Part shown: piece after piece, positions 25,101 to 32,569 of the stretch | Numbering within the stretch: position 1 is the stretch's first letter | Layout: every line of letters starts with the position of its first letter | Source: Bacteroidales bacterium | GTDB taxonomy: Bacteria > Bacteroidota > Bacteroidia > Bacteroidales > F082 | DNA length: 32,569 nucleotides | Reading direction: 5' to 3' | NCBI GenBank assembly: GCA_017381865.1 | Contig: JAFOBJ010000043.1 | Span: 1 to 32,569 of the forward strand | Made by a program: the position numbers and the translations under genes | Notes under the pieces: generated by a model | What the model saw: only the letters and a program-made list of their open reading frames with translations | The model's database searches: none | Told to the model about the DNA's origin: nothing

Positions 25101-28100
25101 ATCAAATGTGTATGTAAGAGTTTGTACTCCACCAGTTCCATCGCTTTCATATTCAACATCAACATCAAAATTCAAGTTATGATTTAAAGGTGCGTCATTT
25201 GAAATTTGTATTCTGAATGTTGCTGTTGCTGTTCCACCTGCTGCAATAGAACCTAAGTTATATGTGCCATCAAGAATAGTTACATATTGGTCTGCACATT
25301 TCAAAATTGCATTTGTTACAGATGGTGTAGCTGCATTACCATTATTAATTAATGTAGCTGTCAATGTTGTTTCACCAACTGGTTTTTCCAAATTAAATGA
25401 TTGTAATACGATATTACTTGAACCAGCGCTTGTTGTCACAACTAGTCTTTCTGATTTTTCAGATTCACCTGTTTCACTAACACTTGTCACTTCATAATAA
25501 TATTCTGTTGCTGGTTCTAATCCGTTATCAAAATATGATGTTGAAGATGTGTAACCTACGAAAGCACCATTACGATAGACATTGTAGCTGATAGCATTTG
25601 TTGTTTGGTTCCATTTTAAAGTGACAGAATTTTCACTCTTAGCTGTAACAACTAAACCTTTAGGAGCTTTAATGTCATTTTTGATAGTAACAGAGAATGG
25701 CAAGTCGAATGTGAAATAATCAGCTTGTGTAGGGTCTGTTACCATTGAAAGTATATTCAAATTAAAGTTGATAACAGATTTATTAGGTGTATTTTCGCTG
25801 AATTTAACATTGACTGTCTTTGTAACTTCTTCACCAGATGCAAGAGCTTTCAAAGCATCTGTTGCTTTATTTGTAATTGTAACATAAGTACCATTGTCAC
25901 AAGTCAATGTATAATAAGCTCTTGCTTTGAATTGATTTGCACCGTCATTAAGAATTGTGAAATTAAAATCAACAGATGTTTCACCATCAATGTAAACTAC
26001 ATCTTGGGTAAAGTTCTTAAGAGCTGCACTGTATTGTATTTGTTGTGTTGTTGCAGAAGCTTCATTTGAGTGTTCAAATTCAACGTTTGAGTAGACAGCA
26101 GCAACTGTATAATTATATGTAGTATTATGTGTTAAATTGCTGTCTTCGTAAGAATTAGTCTTAACGTTAGCTACTTTTGCGCCATCACGATAGATGTTGT
26201 AGCTTTGAGCGTCTTCAACAGCGTCCCATGTCAATGTTATTGATGTTTCGCCTTTTGCTGTAGCGACTAAGTTTTTAACAGCTGCCAATTCTTTCATATT
26301 ATAGACATAGATGCTGAACATATTCTTGTCGTCACCACTATATGTAGGAACGCTATGGTTATCCATCATAACATTTGTAAACAAGACATCGTCGATATTC
26401 AAGGCATCAACGCCGAGACCTTCGTCAGCTTTTGCTGGGTCGGCCCATTCTTCGCTAGTGAAGAAGTGACGGATAGCCACATAAATTTCTTGTCCTGCGT
26501 ATGCGCCCAAGTTGACTGTATATTTATTCCATGATGTGCCTTGTTGTTTTGTGATTGTCCAGTCTTGCAACATTGTGAAGTCATTAGCTGAACTATTACC
26601 GCTTGTAGAGACAGCCAAACCGAAGTGTTCTGGGTAATAAGTTGCATGGTGAGCGCGAGCGTAGAAGCTAACTTCAGTATTTCTTGTTGCTAAGACTTTA
26701 GTTGGAGAAACGAGGTAATTGTCAATAGGAGAAGCGTATTGTACAGAGCTATATCCAACTGTTTCACTCATAAGGTGTCCTTTTCCAGAGTGAGAATCTT
26801 TTCCTTTTTTGCTATGTTCTAAGGCTTTTGTGCTATGCCACCAAGGTTCTGCAACATTATTTGTAACTGCGAAAGAAGTCCAGCCTTCGTTATCGTTTTC
26901 GAATTCATAAACTAAATTTGTTGCTTCTTCTGATTTTGAATAAGTTTCCATGAAGAAGTCGACTCTATAGTTGTGAGGAGTTTCTTTGTCAGCGCGGATT
27001 GTGAAAGAACCTGTGCTTGTTCCGCCAACTTCCATTGAACCTACTGTAGCTGAATTGTCAACGATTGTTATGTATTTCAAGTCACCAGACAATGCTGAAA
27101 GAGTAAGTTCTGTATTACCATTCATTGCTGCGGTACCATTGTTCTTCATTGTGACATTGATGTTTACGTCTTGATTAACATTGATAGAACCTGGTGTTAC
27201 GCTTGAGAAAACGACATCTGGAGTTGATATTATTTTTACAGACAAAGGATATTTCCAAGCGAAGTCGCCACTTGTTATATCAAGTGTGAAGTTAGCGACG
27301 TGACCATTAGGTGTTTGTGAGTTAACATTGAGGGTGAATTCAGCGTCTTTTGTATTACCGGCACTAATTTGTCCTAATGTAACTGTAGGAGTTGAGATTG
27401 TTACATATTCGTCGTTTGCCAAAGACAATGTTGCAGATGTTGCAGCAGCGCTTGAGCCTTTACCGACGTTTTTAACTTTAACTGTTATTGCTTTTCCGTC
27501 ACCTTGAGTAATGACTTGAGGAGCAACTGATTCGAATTTGATATAAGGCACTTTAGTTCCTTCTGCAACTGCGTTAACAGCTGCCAAAGCATCGACGCGA
27601 CCTGCTCCTACCACGTTATTTTTTGTTGCAGGTTTTGAAGCTGCTGTTGTTTCAATGATTTCTGAGATTTGAGCTGGAGTCAATGTTGAGTTTTTCTCTA
27701 ACATAAGAGCCATCACGCCAGCCACTACAGGAGTAGATTGTGATGTACCGCTCAACATTCTATATTTATCAGATTGAAGGTGGTTCAAAGAGTAGAGCAA
27801 ATTACCTGGAGCTGAGATGTCAGGACGGATAAGACCCATTGATGCGCCTTCGTTATATGGATAATCATTGTATTTTGTATCTTCCCATGTTGAAGGACCT
27901 TGTGAAGAAGAACCGATGAGGTCGCTACCGCCGACGCAGACAACACTAGAAAGGCCGCCTTTGAGAGTTTGGTCAGGGTTGCTCCATGGAGCTGGACAAG
28001 CTGCTGGATAGTCGACATTTTTAGGTGCGCCCCAGCTATTGCCGTCGTTACCTGCTGCTGCACAAACGATGACACCTGCTTTCAATACGTTATCGAATGT

Positions 28101-29039
28101 TGAACGTATTGTTTCTATTTGAGCTACAGTCAATTGTGTTTTCTTGAAACCAAGAGACATGCTCAAAATGTTAGCGCCGTTTTCCACTGCAAACTGAACA
28201 CCGCTAAGCATATCAGCAGGAGTACCTGTACCAGCACCACCGACGATTTTCACTGTCATCAATTTTGCGTCTGGAGCCACACCTGTTGATGTTCCTGATG
28301 TTCCGTTACCGCAAACGATACCAGCGCAGTGAGTTCCGTGACCGTTGTCGTCGCTGATGTCACTGTTATCTGCAATGAAGTTCCAACCGTTGACGAGTTG
28401 GCCATCTACCTCACCTTCCCACAAGTTGGATTCGATGTCTTTATGTTCGTAGTTTGTTCCTGAGTCTAACACAGCAACAACGACGTTTTTACCTGTATAA
28501 CCTTGGCTCCAAACGTCATCGGCATTGATAGTGAGAATGTGGTGAGCAGCTGTTGCTCTTGACTTCTCAATTTCTGCACTAGAAACTTCTTTTACTTCTT
28601 CAGGAGATATGACTTGGATTTCTTTGTTATAACCCAAAGCTTTGATGTCAGGGTGAGATGATAATTTGTAAATGACATCGCGAGTAGCTTTACAATTGAT
28701 TGAGTTAGCAATCCAAAGGCAATTGATTTCTGCGACATTACCGTTCAATTCTTCTGCTTTAAGAACTGATAATACGTCAGATTGGATTTCTTCTGAGAGG
28801 CCTTTAAGTTCACTGACGACGATTTCTCTCTTGATAGACTTGTCAGCGACTCTTTTTGTCTTTTGTGACAATTGTTTTGCATTGATCTGTGATTTGAAAT
28901 AGATATTGACATCTATAAGATCATTGCTTTTTTGATTTAAAACATTTTGTAGCTCAGTTTCAATAACTTCAATATTCTGAGCATTTGAAAAAACACATAA
29001 AAATAGTGTAAAGAACAGGGTAAAAAAAACTTTTTTCAT
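22125..29039 (-). CDS. Large secreted S8 subtilase with T9SS sorting domain (paralogue 2)
   Basis: 2304 aa from the ATG of MKKVFFTL; a longer reading adds 11 residues before the signal peptide and is unlikely. Signal peptide 1-20, I9-like propeptide about 21-150, S8 domain about 160-490 with Asp192 (AVLDSG), His234 (GHGTH), Asn331 (AAGNDG) and Ser433 (SGTSQSTP). After that: two CARDB-like domains (about 500-700), a jelly-roll/MAM-like domain (EFENDNEGW to about 880), then Fn3, CARDB-like, Fn3 and CARDB-like domains. A second jelly roll (TFDNDLNGW) is split by a module X plus a Big-like domain. Then comes the uninterrupted C-terminal module (NWSKGSVPTETEDIIIDG through FETTFQQGRGY) and a type A sorting domain (VQIIDVMGRVVY). 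It is more divergent in the protease domain than paralogues 1 and 3 are from each other. Probable extracellular endopeptidase. Confidence 0.92.
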   Translation of the reverse strand: MKKVFFTLFFTLFLCVFSNAQNIEVIETELQNVLNQKSNDLIDVNIYFKSQINAKQLSQKTKRVADKSIKREIVVSELKGLSEEIQSDVLSVLKAEELNGNVAEINCLWIANSINCKATRDVIYKLSSHPDIKALGYNKEIQVISPEEVKEVSSAEIEKSRATAAHHILTINADDVWSQGYTGKNVVVAVLDSGTNYEHKDIESNLWEGEVDGQLVNGWNFIADNSDISDDNGHGTHCAGIVCGNGTSGTSTGVAPDAKLMTVKIVGGAGTGTPADMLSGVQFAVENGANILSMSLGFKKTQLTVAQIETIRSTFDNVLKAGVIVCAAAGNDGNSWGAPKNVDYPAACPAPWSNPDQTLKGGLSSVVCVGGSDLIGSSSQGPSTWEDTKYNDYPYNEGASMGLIRPDISAPGNLLYSLNHLQSDKYRMLSGTSQSTPVVAGVMALMLEKNSTLTPAQISEIIETTAASKPATKNNVVGAGRVDALAAVNAVAEGTKVPYIKFESVAPQVITQGDGKAITVKVKNVGKGSSAAATSATLSLANDEYVTISTPTVTLGQISAGNTKDAEFTLNVNSQTPNGHVANFTLDITSGDFAWKYPLSVKIISTPDVVFSSVTPGSINVNQDVNINVTMKNNGTAAMNGNTELTLSALSGDLKYITIVDNSATVGSMEVGGTSTGSFTIRADKETPHNYRVDFFMETYSKSEEATNLVYEFENDNEGWTSFAVTNNVAEPWWHSTKALEHSKKGKDSHSGKGHLMSETVGYSSVQYASPIDNYLVSPTKVLATRNTEVSFYARAHHATYYPEHFGLAVSTSGNSSANDFTMLQDWTITKQQGTSWNKYTVNLGAYAGQEIYVAIRHFFTSEEWADPAKADEGLGVDALNIDDVLFTNVMMDNHSVPTYSGDDKNMFSIYVYNMKELAAVKNLVATAKGETSITLTWDAVEDAQSYNIYRDGAKVANVKTNSYEDSNLTHNTTYNYTVAAVYSNVEFEHSNEASATTQQIQYSAALKNFTQDVVYIDGETSVDFNFTILNDGANQFKARAYYTLTCDNGTYVTITNKATDALKALASGEEVTKTVNVKFSENTPNKSVINFNLNILSMVTDPTQADYFTFDLPFSVTIKNDIKAPKGLVVTAKSENSVTLKWNQTTNAISYNVYRNGAFVGYTSSTSYFDNGLEPATEYYYEVTSVSETGESEKSERLVVTTSAGSSNIVLQSFNLEKPVGETTLTATLINNGNAATPSVTNAILKCADQYVTILDGTYNLGSIAAGGTATATFRIQISNDAPLNHNLNFDVDVEYESDGTGGVQTLTYTFDNDLNGWTTINANRDEHTWYHSSIADQHQMDANNQHQSNSSYSPSGGGHIISESYCNATYQSITPNDFIVSPMQVEPTESTTFEFYARSKSSGYKYAGEHFGVFVSTSGNATLGENDFETKDGWEWTFPTTAPTAKSGQRGGDTRGDVVTIDGTVGDYVKAGSSNYVPINTKYAYSTSQQIYLAEELNGLTNGSKITSVAFNVKTIGTTYTRKIKIYMANITADRFDATTKKPFLMNESDLVYEGTIVMSATGWYTLNLNEEFEYTGNNVLLCVYDCTGTAGSGNVTFSAYRPNKRDDSNTLILRQLYKYAGLAYDPTLQSTAETTFTCPNVTSSTGYNSLSWVQFTFVTDGDGGDTPVDPEPEPVKPTISVNKTQFTADNSDYVTFTVTPDDAEIWYTTGTQNAVQLTTNDKSFKTSTAGKYSFYAKKDGVTSDAIEVEAVAPVVEITTDALKWTRYSVDLESYKGQKIWIAIRHFNCEDNMAMAIDDITISNVNFSSLVTNTSSFSVSVNPSINTFGGSGAWNVASNWSKGSVPTETEDIIIDGNATIESGSIVAKSITINSGSLTINSGATLTVNGLFLNANPKAFIINDGAQVFQNNDNVVATYNMLIDRPMSWGNDHQGGWQFISSPITNAKIDGFKPESETDYDLFKYDGTQELQWINHKNHGTDFETTFQQGRGYIVSYEAETTAEFEGIINNARTFSFTDVKAFDAENHYNNFYLLGNPFMFNMDWTNMTVSDVYNGYATISNVDGSYDYHTSGTINVGDGFMVKSTGFNPELTYNHNVRTRIEKHESLDISASNIYGSDNVIINLAGQEEEGFTKLDNLNENIAEIYVENAGTKYGIFSFDEDVNEVKLGFRAAKPGTHIIRVNADGNFEYVTLVDNITGKEVNMLEGEYAFTVYSTEEGKGRFSIKFCKKATSEENFVYQSGDELIIEGDGLVQIIDVMGRVVYNNELNGTSRINVGHLNEAVYIVRRVNGNDIKTQKVLVF
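24045..24670 (-). repeat. Module X inside the second jelly-roll domain of paralogue 2
   Basis: About 205 residues with the X landmarks YSTSQQIYLAEELNG, SKITSVAFNV, RKIKIYMANIT, ESDLVYEGTI, FEYTGNN, VYDCTG, ending VQFTFVTDGDGG. It is followed by an acidic-proline linker (PVDPEPEPVKP) and a Big-like domain before the host jelly roll resumes near 23765. Confidence 0.75.
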
Positions 29040-29069
29040 TTCTAAAAAAATTAAAATAAAATGAACGGG

Positions 29070-29102
29070 CAAATATAAGGCTTTTTTCTTTACAATATCA
29101 AA
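29070..29102 (-). promoter_or_regulatory. Promoter of the 2304-aa subtilase gene
   Basis: TATATTTG at 29070-29077 with a TTTG at 29099-29102, 21 bases upstream. Both match the Bacteroidota -7/-33 pattern. The -7 box is 30 bases before the ATG. Confidence 0.65.
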
Positions 29103-29136
29103 AATTTTTATGTAACTATAAAGAAAATCATAGAGT

Positions 29137-29164
29137 AAAAAGAAAGGGGCTTTCCGCCCCTCTT
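29137..29164 (-). terminator. Intrinsic terminator of the 1026-aa subtilase gene
   Basis: GGGGC/GCCCC stem (29046-offset excluded: arms 29146-29150 and 29156-29160) extended by one A-T pair, 5-base loop, then TTCTTTTTAC on the minus strand. It lies just after the stop codon. Confidence 0.8.
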
Positions 29165-29171
29165 CAAATAT

Positions 29172-32100
29172 TTAATATAATCTTAGTTTCTGCGCCTTGA
29201 CTTCATTGCCGTTTATCAGACGTATGATATATGCTGCTTTATTGAATTTACTTGCGTCTACTCTACTGCCGTCAGTGACATTTGCGCTATAAACTAGACG
29301 TCCCATTGTGTCGATAATTTGTAGCAAGCCGTCTCCATTGATGACAAGTTCATTGCCATTTTTGAATACGAAATTACCATCGGCGTTATTTTCGGATAAT
29401 CCTTCGTCGGTGATGCCTTTATAGATTTTTTCAGACCATTCAATTCTTGATTCTTTGTTTGTGTCGCCTAAGAAAATCACTTCATCAACACCTGTACAAT
29501 ATCCATATCCAGCAACATTTACGAATGCTATGAATATTTTTTTGCCTACATAATCGCTCAAGTCTATTTCAACTTTTGTCCATTCCGAGACATTGTTTTT
29601 ACTACTTGACCATAATTCTTTCCAGCCTTTATTATAAGATTCTGTGCTAACCATGACTTTCAAAGTGTTGACGTCAGTGCCCCATGCTGGAGTGATGTAA
29701 TGGAACGATATTCCGATGCTACTTCCGCTATATTGTGTATAATCCATCGGATTTGCCACCAGATATGTCAGATATGACGGGTCGTTGTAATACGACTTGA
29801 TGAATGCCGCCTTATTTCCCATATATGGAGTAAATATCACAGGGTCGTTTACCATACCGGCCGACATGCTTTCTTCGATTGTCCAGCTATAATTGCCGTT
29901 ACCTTCATTATAATAGTACCAGTCGGCATTGCTTGCATTATAAGAATTGCTTGTGGATATATTTTCAAAACCTTCCTCGTACATTGCTCCATTTTCCAAG
30001 TATAAATTAGCGATACCATATTGATAGACACCGTTTTGTAGAGTATTCCAATCATTGTCGGTATACGATTCGCCGCTTATGTTAGAAGCGAGTTTTGTCA
30101 TTTCGCCAGATGTTGCGTCTTTTCTGTAGATGTTGGAGCCGTTGTTGTTGCTATTAGTCCAAGTGACACTGATGACGTTACCATTTTCCATTGCTGCGAC
30201 ATTGGTTGGTGCTGGCGCATTAGGGTCATCGGATGTTTGTATGCGTAATATTTTTGAGTGTTCCGATTCTTGTTCGCCACGTTTTGTTGTCACGGTATAC
30301 GCATATAACGTACTGTATTCCAAGCCTTCGTCCAGATAAGAAGTATACTCTGTGTTGGCGACGAATTTTTCGTCACGATAAATGTTGTAAGATGTAGCGT
30401 TGTTGGTTGCGTCCCACGACAAGCTGATGTTATTTTCATTTGCCTGAGCATTTATGCTTGGAGGCAGCAATTCGTTATCGATATTGACTTCAATGTCGAA
30501 AGTACGCTGATGATTTCCATTAACGGCATTTACTGTCAATATAACTTTATGATTATCAGGAGATAATTTATCTATCGACATTGTAAGTTTCGCTGTTGCT
30601 GTTGCATTAGCTGCCATTACGCCAAAACTTGCTTCGCCATTGACGATGGTTGCATAACTATCGTTTGTAGAAATTGTTATATTTGTATTTCCTGATGTAG
30701 ATTCTTTTCCATTATTAATTAATACGAGTTCTAAATCGATATTTTCAGCTGGTTTAATATTATTTTTAAAAGAATATACATTGAGATAAGGTTCATTGAC
30801 GTTGAAGTCGACGTGTTGTACAGCGGCGAGGGCGTTTATCACGCCGGAGCCAGTGTCGTTGTTTTTCTTATCAGAAAGTTTTGTTGCTGTAGTCTCGATG
30901 ATTCTACACAAGTCAGCTGGAGTGAGGTCAGGGTTTTTCTCGAGCATCAGAGCCATGACGCCAGCCACACATGGTGCCGACTGTGATGTGCCTGCTTTTT
31001 TTGCATAAAGCGCATTCAAGTCATTGCTAAGAGAAATGGCTTCGCCTGGAGCCACGATGTCGGGACGGATGAGTCCCATTCCTGGACCGTAAGGATAGTC
31101 ATCCCATTCAACTGGGCCTTGTGATGATATTCCTGAAACGACATTATTTTCATCTACTGCGCCAACAGAAACGACGCTCGACAAACCGCCTTGTGTTGTT
31201 TGGTCTGGATGCAACCATGGTGGAGGACAGTCGCCAGGAGTACGGACGTTGTAAGGTGTCGGATATGAATTCAAATCCTGACGGTCGTTGCCGCAAGCCA
31301 CAGCCGCGATGATGCCCATCTCCAACAAATTATCGAAAGTGCTGCGCAATTCTTCTCTATACGATGTGGCATACGAGCCTCTCCATCCTTGTGAAATACT
31401 CAAGATGTCAGCGTCGTTTTCCACTGCGAATTCAAGGCCTCTTGTCAATCTCTCGAGGGTGAGTCCCGTGTTTCCTTCATATAATTTGATGCTCATCAAA
31501 GTAGCGTCTGGAGCCACACCAGTTATCTTTCCAGATGTGCCGTCGCCACATACGATGCCAGCGCAGTGTGTGCCATGACTGCCAGTGTCGATAGGGTCTT
31601 GTCCTGGATATACCACGTTATATCCGTGTTGAGCGTTGCCGTTCCATAAATGGTCTTTGAGGTCAGGGTGTTCTGTGTTGACGCCTGAGTCGAGCACTGC
31701 CACAACAACGCCTTTGCCAGTAAATCCTAAACTCCATGCTTGATCAGCCTTGATTTGTGTAATATGTTGTGCTATTTCTGCAGACGAATTAATGCCTCGA
31801 GATTTTTTCTCAACGGCGTCAGAAACGACTTCCATCTCGCCATTATAAACTATTGAAGCGATGTCTGCATGTGATGCCAGCTGATAGATGACATCGCGTT
31901 TCGCCTTGCAGTTGATAAAGTTTGTCAGCCAAAAACTCTTGACGTCAATGACGTTGTCGCTTCTTTCTTCAGCATTGATGAATGATAAAACGTCAGATTG
32001 TGTTCTTTGAGAATATTTCTTCAACTCATTCACCATGAGTTCACGACGCACTTCTTTGCTATCGCTTTTGCAATATAAAGACGACAATTCCGCAGTCGAC

Positions 32101-32252
32101 ATCTGCGACTTTAAAATAATGTTAATGTCGATGTAATCGTCATTCTTTTGGTTTAAGATAGTTTGTAATTCATTGTCAATTACATTGTTCTGAGCATTTG
32201 CAAATAATGTGCAAAGGAACAATCCAGCTACAAGTACAAATATTTTTTTCAT
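29172..32252 (-). CDS. Secreted S8 subtilase with T9SS sorting domain, short form (paralogue 3)
   Basis: 1026 aa from the ATG of MKKIFVLV; the longer reading adds 27 residues before the signal peptide and overlaps the promoter box, so it is rejected. Signal peptide 1-20, I9-like propeptide, S8 domain about 155-480 with Asp188 (AVLDSG), His226 (SHGTH), Asn322 (ACGND) and Ser423 (AGTSQSAP). Then a CARDB-like domain, two Fn3-like domains (the second with SNIYRKD) and one cleaved-adhesin/MAM-like domain ending ESRIEWSE. From there it passes through a short linker directly to the type A sorting domain (LQIIDTMGRLVY), with none of the C-terminal module seen in paralogues 1 and 2. The first 60 residues are nearly identical to paralogue 1. 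It may show the ancestral layout or a deletion product. Confidence 0.92.
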   Translation of the reverse strand: MKKIFVLVAGLFLCTLFANAQNNVIDNELQTILNQKNDDYIDINIILKSQMSTAELSSLYCKSDSKEVRRELMVNELKKYSQRTQSDVLSFINAEERSDNVIDVKSFWLTNFINCKAKRDVIYQLASHADIASIVYNGEMEVVSDAVEKKSRGINSSAEIAQHITQIKADQAWSLGFTGKGVVVAVLDSGVNTEHPDLKDHLWNGNAQHGYNVVYPGQDPIDTGSHGTHCAGIVCGDGTSGKITGVAPDATLMSIKLYEGNTGLTLERLTRGLEFAVENDADILSISQGWRGSYATSYREELRSTFDNLLEMGIIAAVACGNDRQDLNSYPTPYNVRTPGDCPPPWLHPDQTTQGGLSSVVSVGAVDENNVVSGISSQGPVEWDDYPYGPGMGLIRPDIVAPGEAISLSNDLNALYAKKAGTSQSAPCVAGVMALMLEKNPDLTPADLCRIIETTATKLSDKKNNDTGSGVINALAAVQHVDFNVNEPYLNVYSFKNNIKPAENIDLELVLINNGKESTSGNTNITISTNDSYATIVNGEASFGVMAANATATAKLTMSIDKLSPDNHKVILTVNAVNGNHQRTFDIEVNIDNELLPPSINAQANENNISLSWDATNNATSYNIYRDEKFVANTEYTSYLDEGLEYSTLYAYTVTTKRGEQESEHSKILRIQTSDDPNAPAPTNVAAMENGNVISVTWTNSNNNGSNIYRKDATSGEMTKLASNISGESYTDNDWNTLQNGVYQYGIANLYLENGAMYEEGFENISTSNSYNASNADWYYYNEGNGNYSWTIEESMSAGMVNDPVIFTPYMGNKAAFIKSYYNDPSYLTYLVANPMDYTQYSGSSIGISFHYITPAWGTDVNTLKVMVSTESYNKGWKELWSSSKNNVSEWTKVEIDLSDYVGKKIFIAFVNVAGYGYCTGVDEVIFLGDTNKESRIEWSEKIYKGITDEGLSENNADGNFVFKNGNELVINGDGLLQIIDTMGRLVYSANVTDGSRVDASKFNKAAYIIRLINGNEVKAQKLRLY

Positions 32253-32277
32253 AAAATCAATGAGACTTAATATTTTG

Positions 32278-32285
32278 CAAATATA
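32278..32285 (-). promoter_or_regulatory. TATATTTG -7 box of the 1026-aa subtilase gene
   Basis: Exact TAnnTTTG match on the minus strand, 25 bases before the chosen ATG; it has the same octamer as the other two subtilase genes. No strong -33 TTTG. Confidence 0.6.
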
Positions 32286-32381
32286 AAAATAATTGCGAGA
32301 ATTTTGAACTAAGAACTTTTTGTAATGAGCCATGAGCGAACAAAGTCACGTCCCCTGCATTCATGACCATAATGATATAAA

Positions 32382-32440
32382 AAGTGCCGAAGGTACGACA
32401 GAGGGATTTTCTGTCGCACCTTCGGCGCTTTGATTTTTTT
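32382..32440. terminator. Long GC-rich hairpin, probable bidirectional terminator or repeat
   Basis: 20-base arms 32382-32401 and 32411-32430 pair with two imperfect positions and a 9-base loop (GCCGAAGGT with ACCTTCGGC at the core). On the plus strand it is followed by TGAT7; on the minus strand by T5. It lies 130 bp upstream of the subtilase start, so it more likely ends transcription from a gene right of the window. Confidence 0.6.
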
Positions 32441-32454
32441 ACAATCTTATTTTA

Positions 32455-32519
32455 CAGGGATTCCGCACTGCGTGCTTCATCACCTGCCCGGGCACTGTCG
32501 TCCTTACAGGACTTTTTTT
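32455..32519. other. GC-rich patch with a small terminator-like hairpin
   Basis: Unusually GC-rich for the window, with a CCCGGG palindrome (in CTGCCCGGGCA). It is flanked by ACAGGGA and TACAGGA. GTCCT (32500-32504) and AGGAC (32508-32512) form a short stem followed by T7. Open on both strands but too short to call a gene. It may be a dispersed repeat of a second family. Confidence 0.35.
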
Positions 32520-32524
32520 GCAGC

Positions 32525-32567
32525 GAGCTTTGAGCCACGAGCAATTGCTCACAGCTCACGGCTCACA
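32525..32567. repeat. Degenerate heptamer repeat, inverted arrangement, at the right edge
   Basis: GAGCTTT, GAGCCAC, GAGCAAT, then one T and GCTCACA, GCTCACG, GCTCACA. The centre GAGCAATTGCTC is a perfect palindrome. It uses the same words as the repeat at 2442-2516; two more units (TAATGAG, CCATGAG) lie at 32323-32336. The rest of 32253-32569 shows no supportable gene. Confidence 0.75.
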
Positions 32568-32569
32568 GC

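Noticed and set aside
29040-29072. Upstream ATG adding 11 residues to paralogue 2
   Set aside because: The extra residues precede a standard signal peptide (MKKVFFTL) and run back toward the promoter box.
32253-32333. Upstream ATG adding 27 residues to paralogue 3
   Set aside because: It would place the TATATTTG box inside the coding sequence and put a long tail before the signal peptide; the paralogue 1 start matches MKKIFVLV.
32382-32519. Riboswitch or structured leader of the 1026-aa subtilase gene
   Set aside because: The structure lies upstream of the likely promoter at 32278-32285, so it would not be in that mRNA.

Overview
The window looks like chromosomal DNA from a member of the Bacteroidales (Bacteroidota), probably a proteolytic one and relatively AT-rich by eye. 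Reasons: three secreted proteins end in a type IX secretion (T9SS) sorting domain; an S46 dipeptidyl-peptidase, a Porphyromonas-type prolyl tripeptidyl-peptidase, a lipoprotein-like M49 peptidase and a bacterial geranylgeranylglyceryl-phosphate synthase are present; and the promoter boxes that can be seen fit the Bacteroidota TAnnTTTG pattern, with no clear Shine-Dalgarno sequences.

Layout. Positions 1-7092 hold a minus-strand run: S46 peptidase (DPP7 type), M49 (DPP III-like) peptidase, an M50B-like membrane metalloprotease and hemW. A GGGP synthase gene diverges from hemW. Positions 7109-9256 hold an S9B prolyl tripeptidyl-peptidase on the plus strand, closed by a strong terminator. Positions 9340-12360 are REP territory: a RAYT (Y1/HUH) transposase gene, then two arrays of GTAG-tailed imperfect palindromes on either side of a PlsC-type acyltransferase gene. 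Positions 12383-32252 (about 20 kb) hold three minus-strand paralogous S8 subtilases of 3199, 2304 and 1026 residues. Each has its own TATATTTG promoter box and its own terminator, and all three catalytic triads are intact. The last 317 bases hold hairpins, a GC-rich patch and a repeat, with no gene I can support.

How the genes fit together. The S8 enzymes are probably exported by T9SS and would cut protein outside the cell. The S46, M49 and S9B enzymes would then release di- and tripeptides in the periplasm. Six of the eleven protein-coding genes are therefore peptidases that could form one protein-use route (inference).

Most notable structure. (1) The largest subtilase carries about 5.3 kb of extra in-frame sequence (eleven Fn3 domains plus two other recurring modules, X and Y). 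It sits inside a C-terminal module that is continuous in the neighbouring paralogue. The second paralogue shows the same kind of nesting, with an X module inside a jelly-roll domain. (2) The REP elements keep a GTAG foot and sit beside a RAYT gene. (3) Several intergenic spacers are built from degenerate 7-base repeats that begin at, or inside, the stop codon of the neighbouring gene. They occur at genes where I see no classical terminator.
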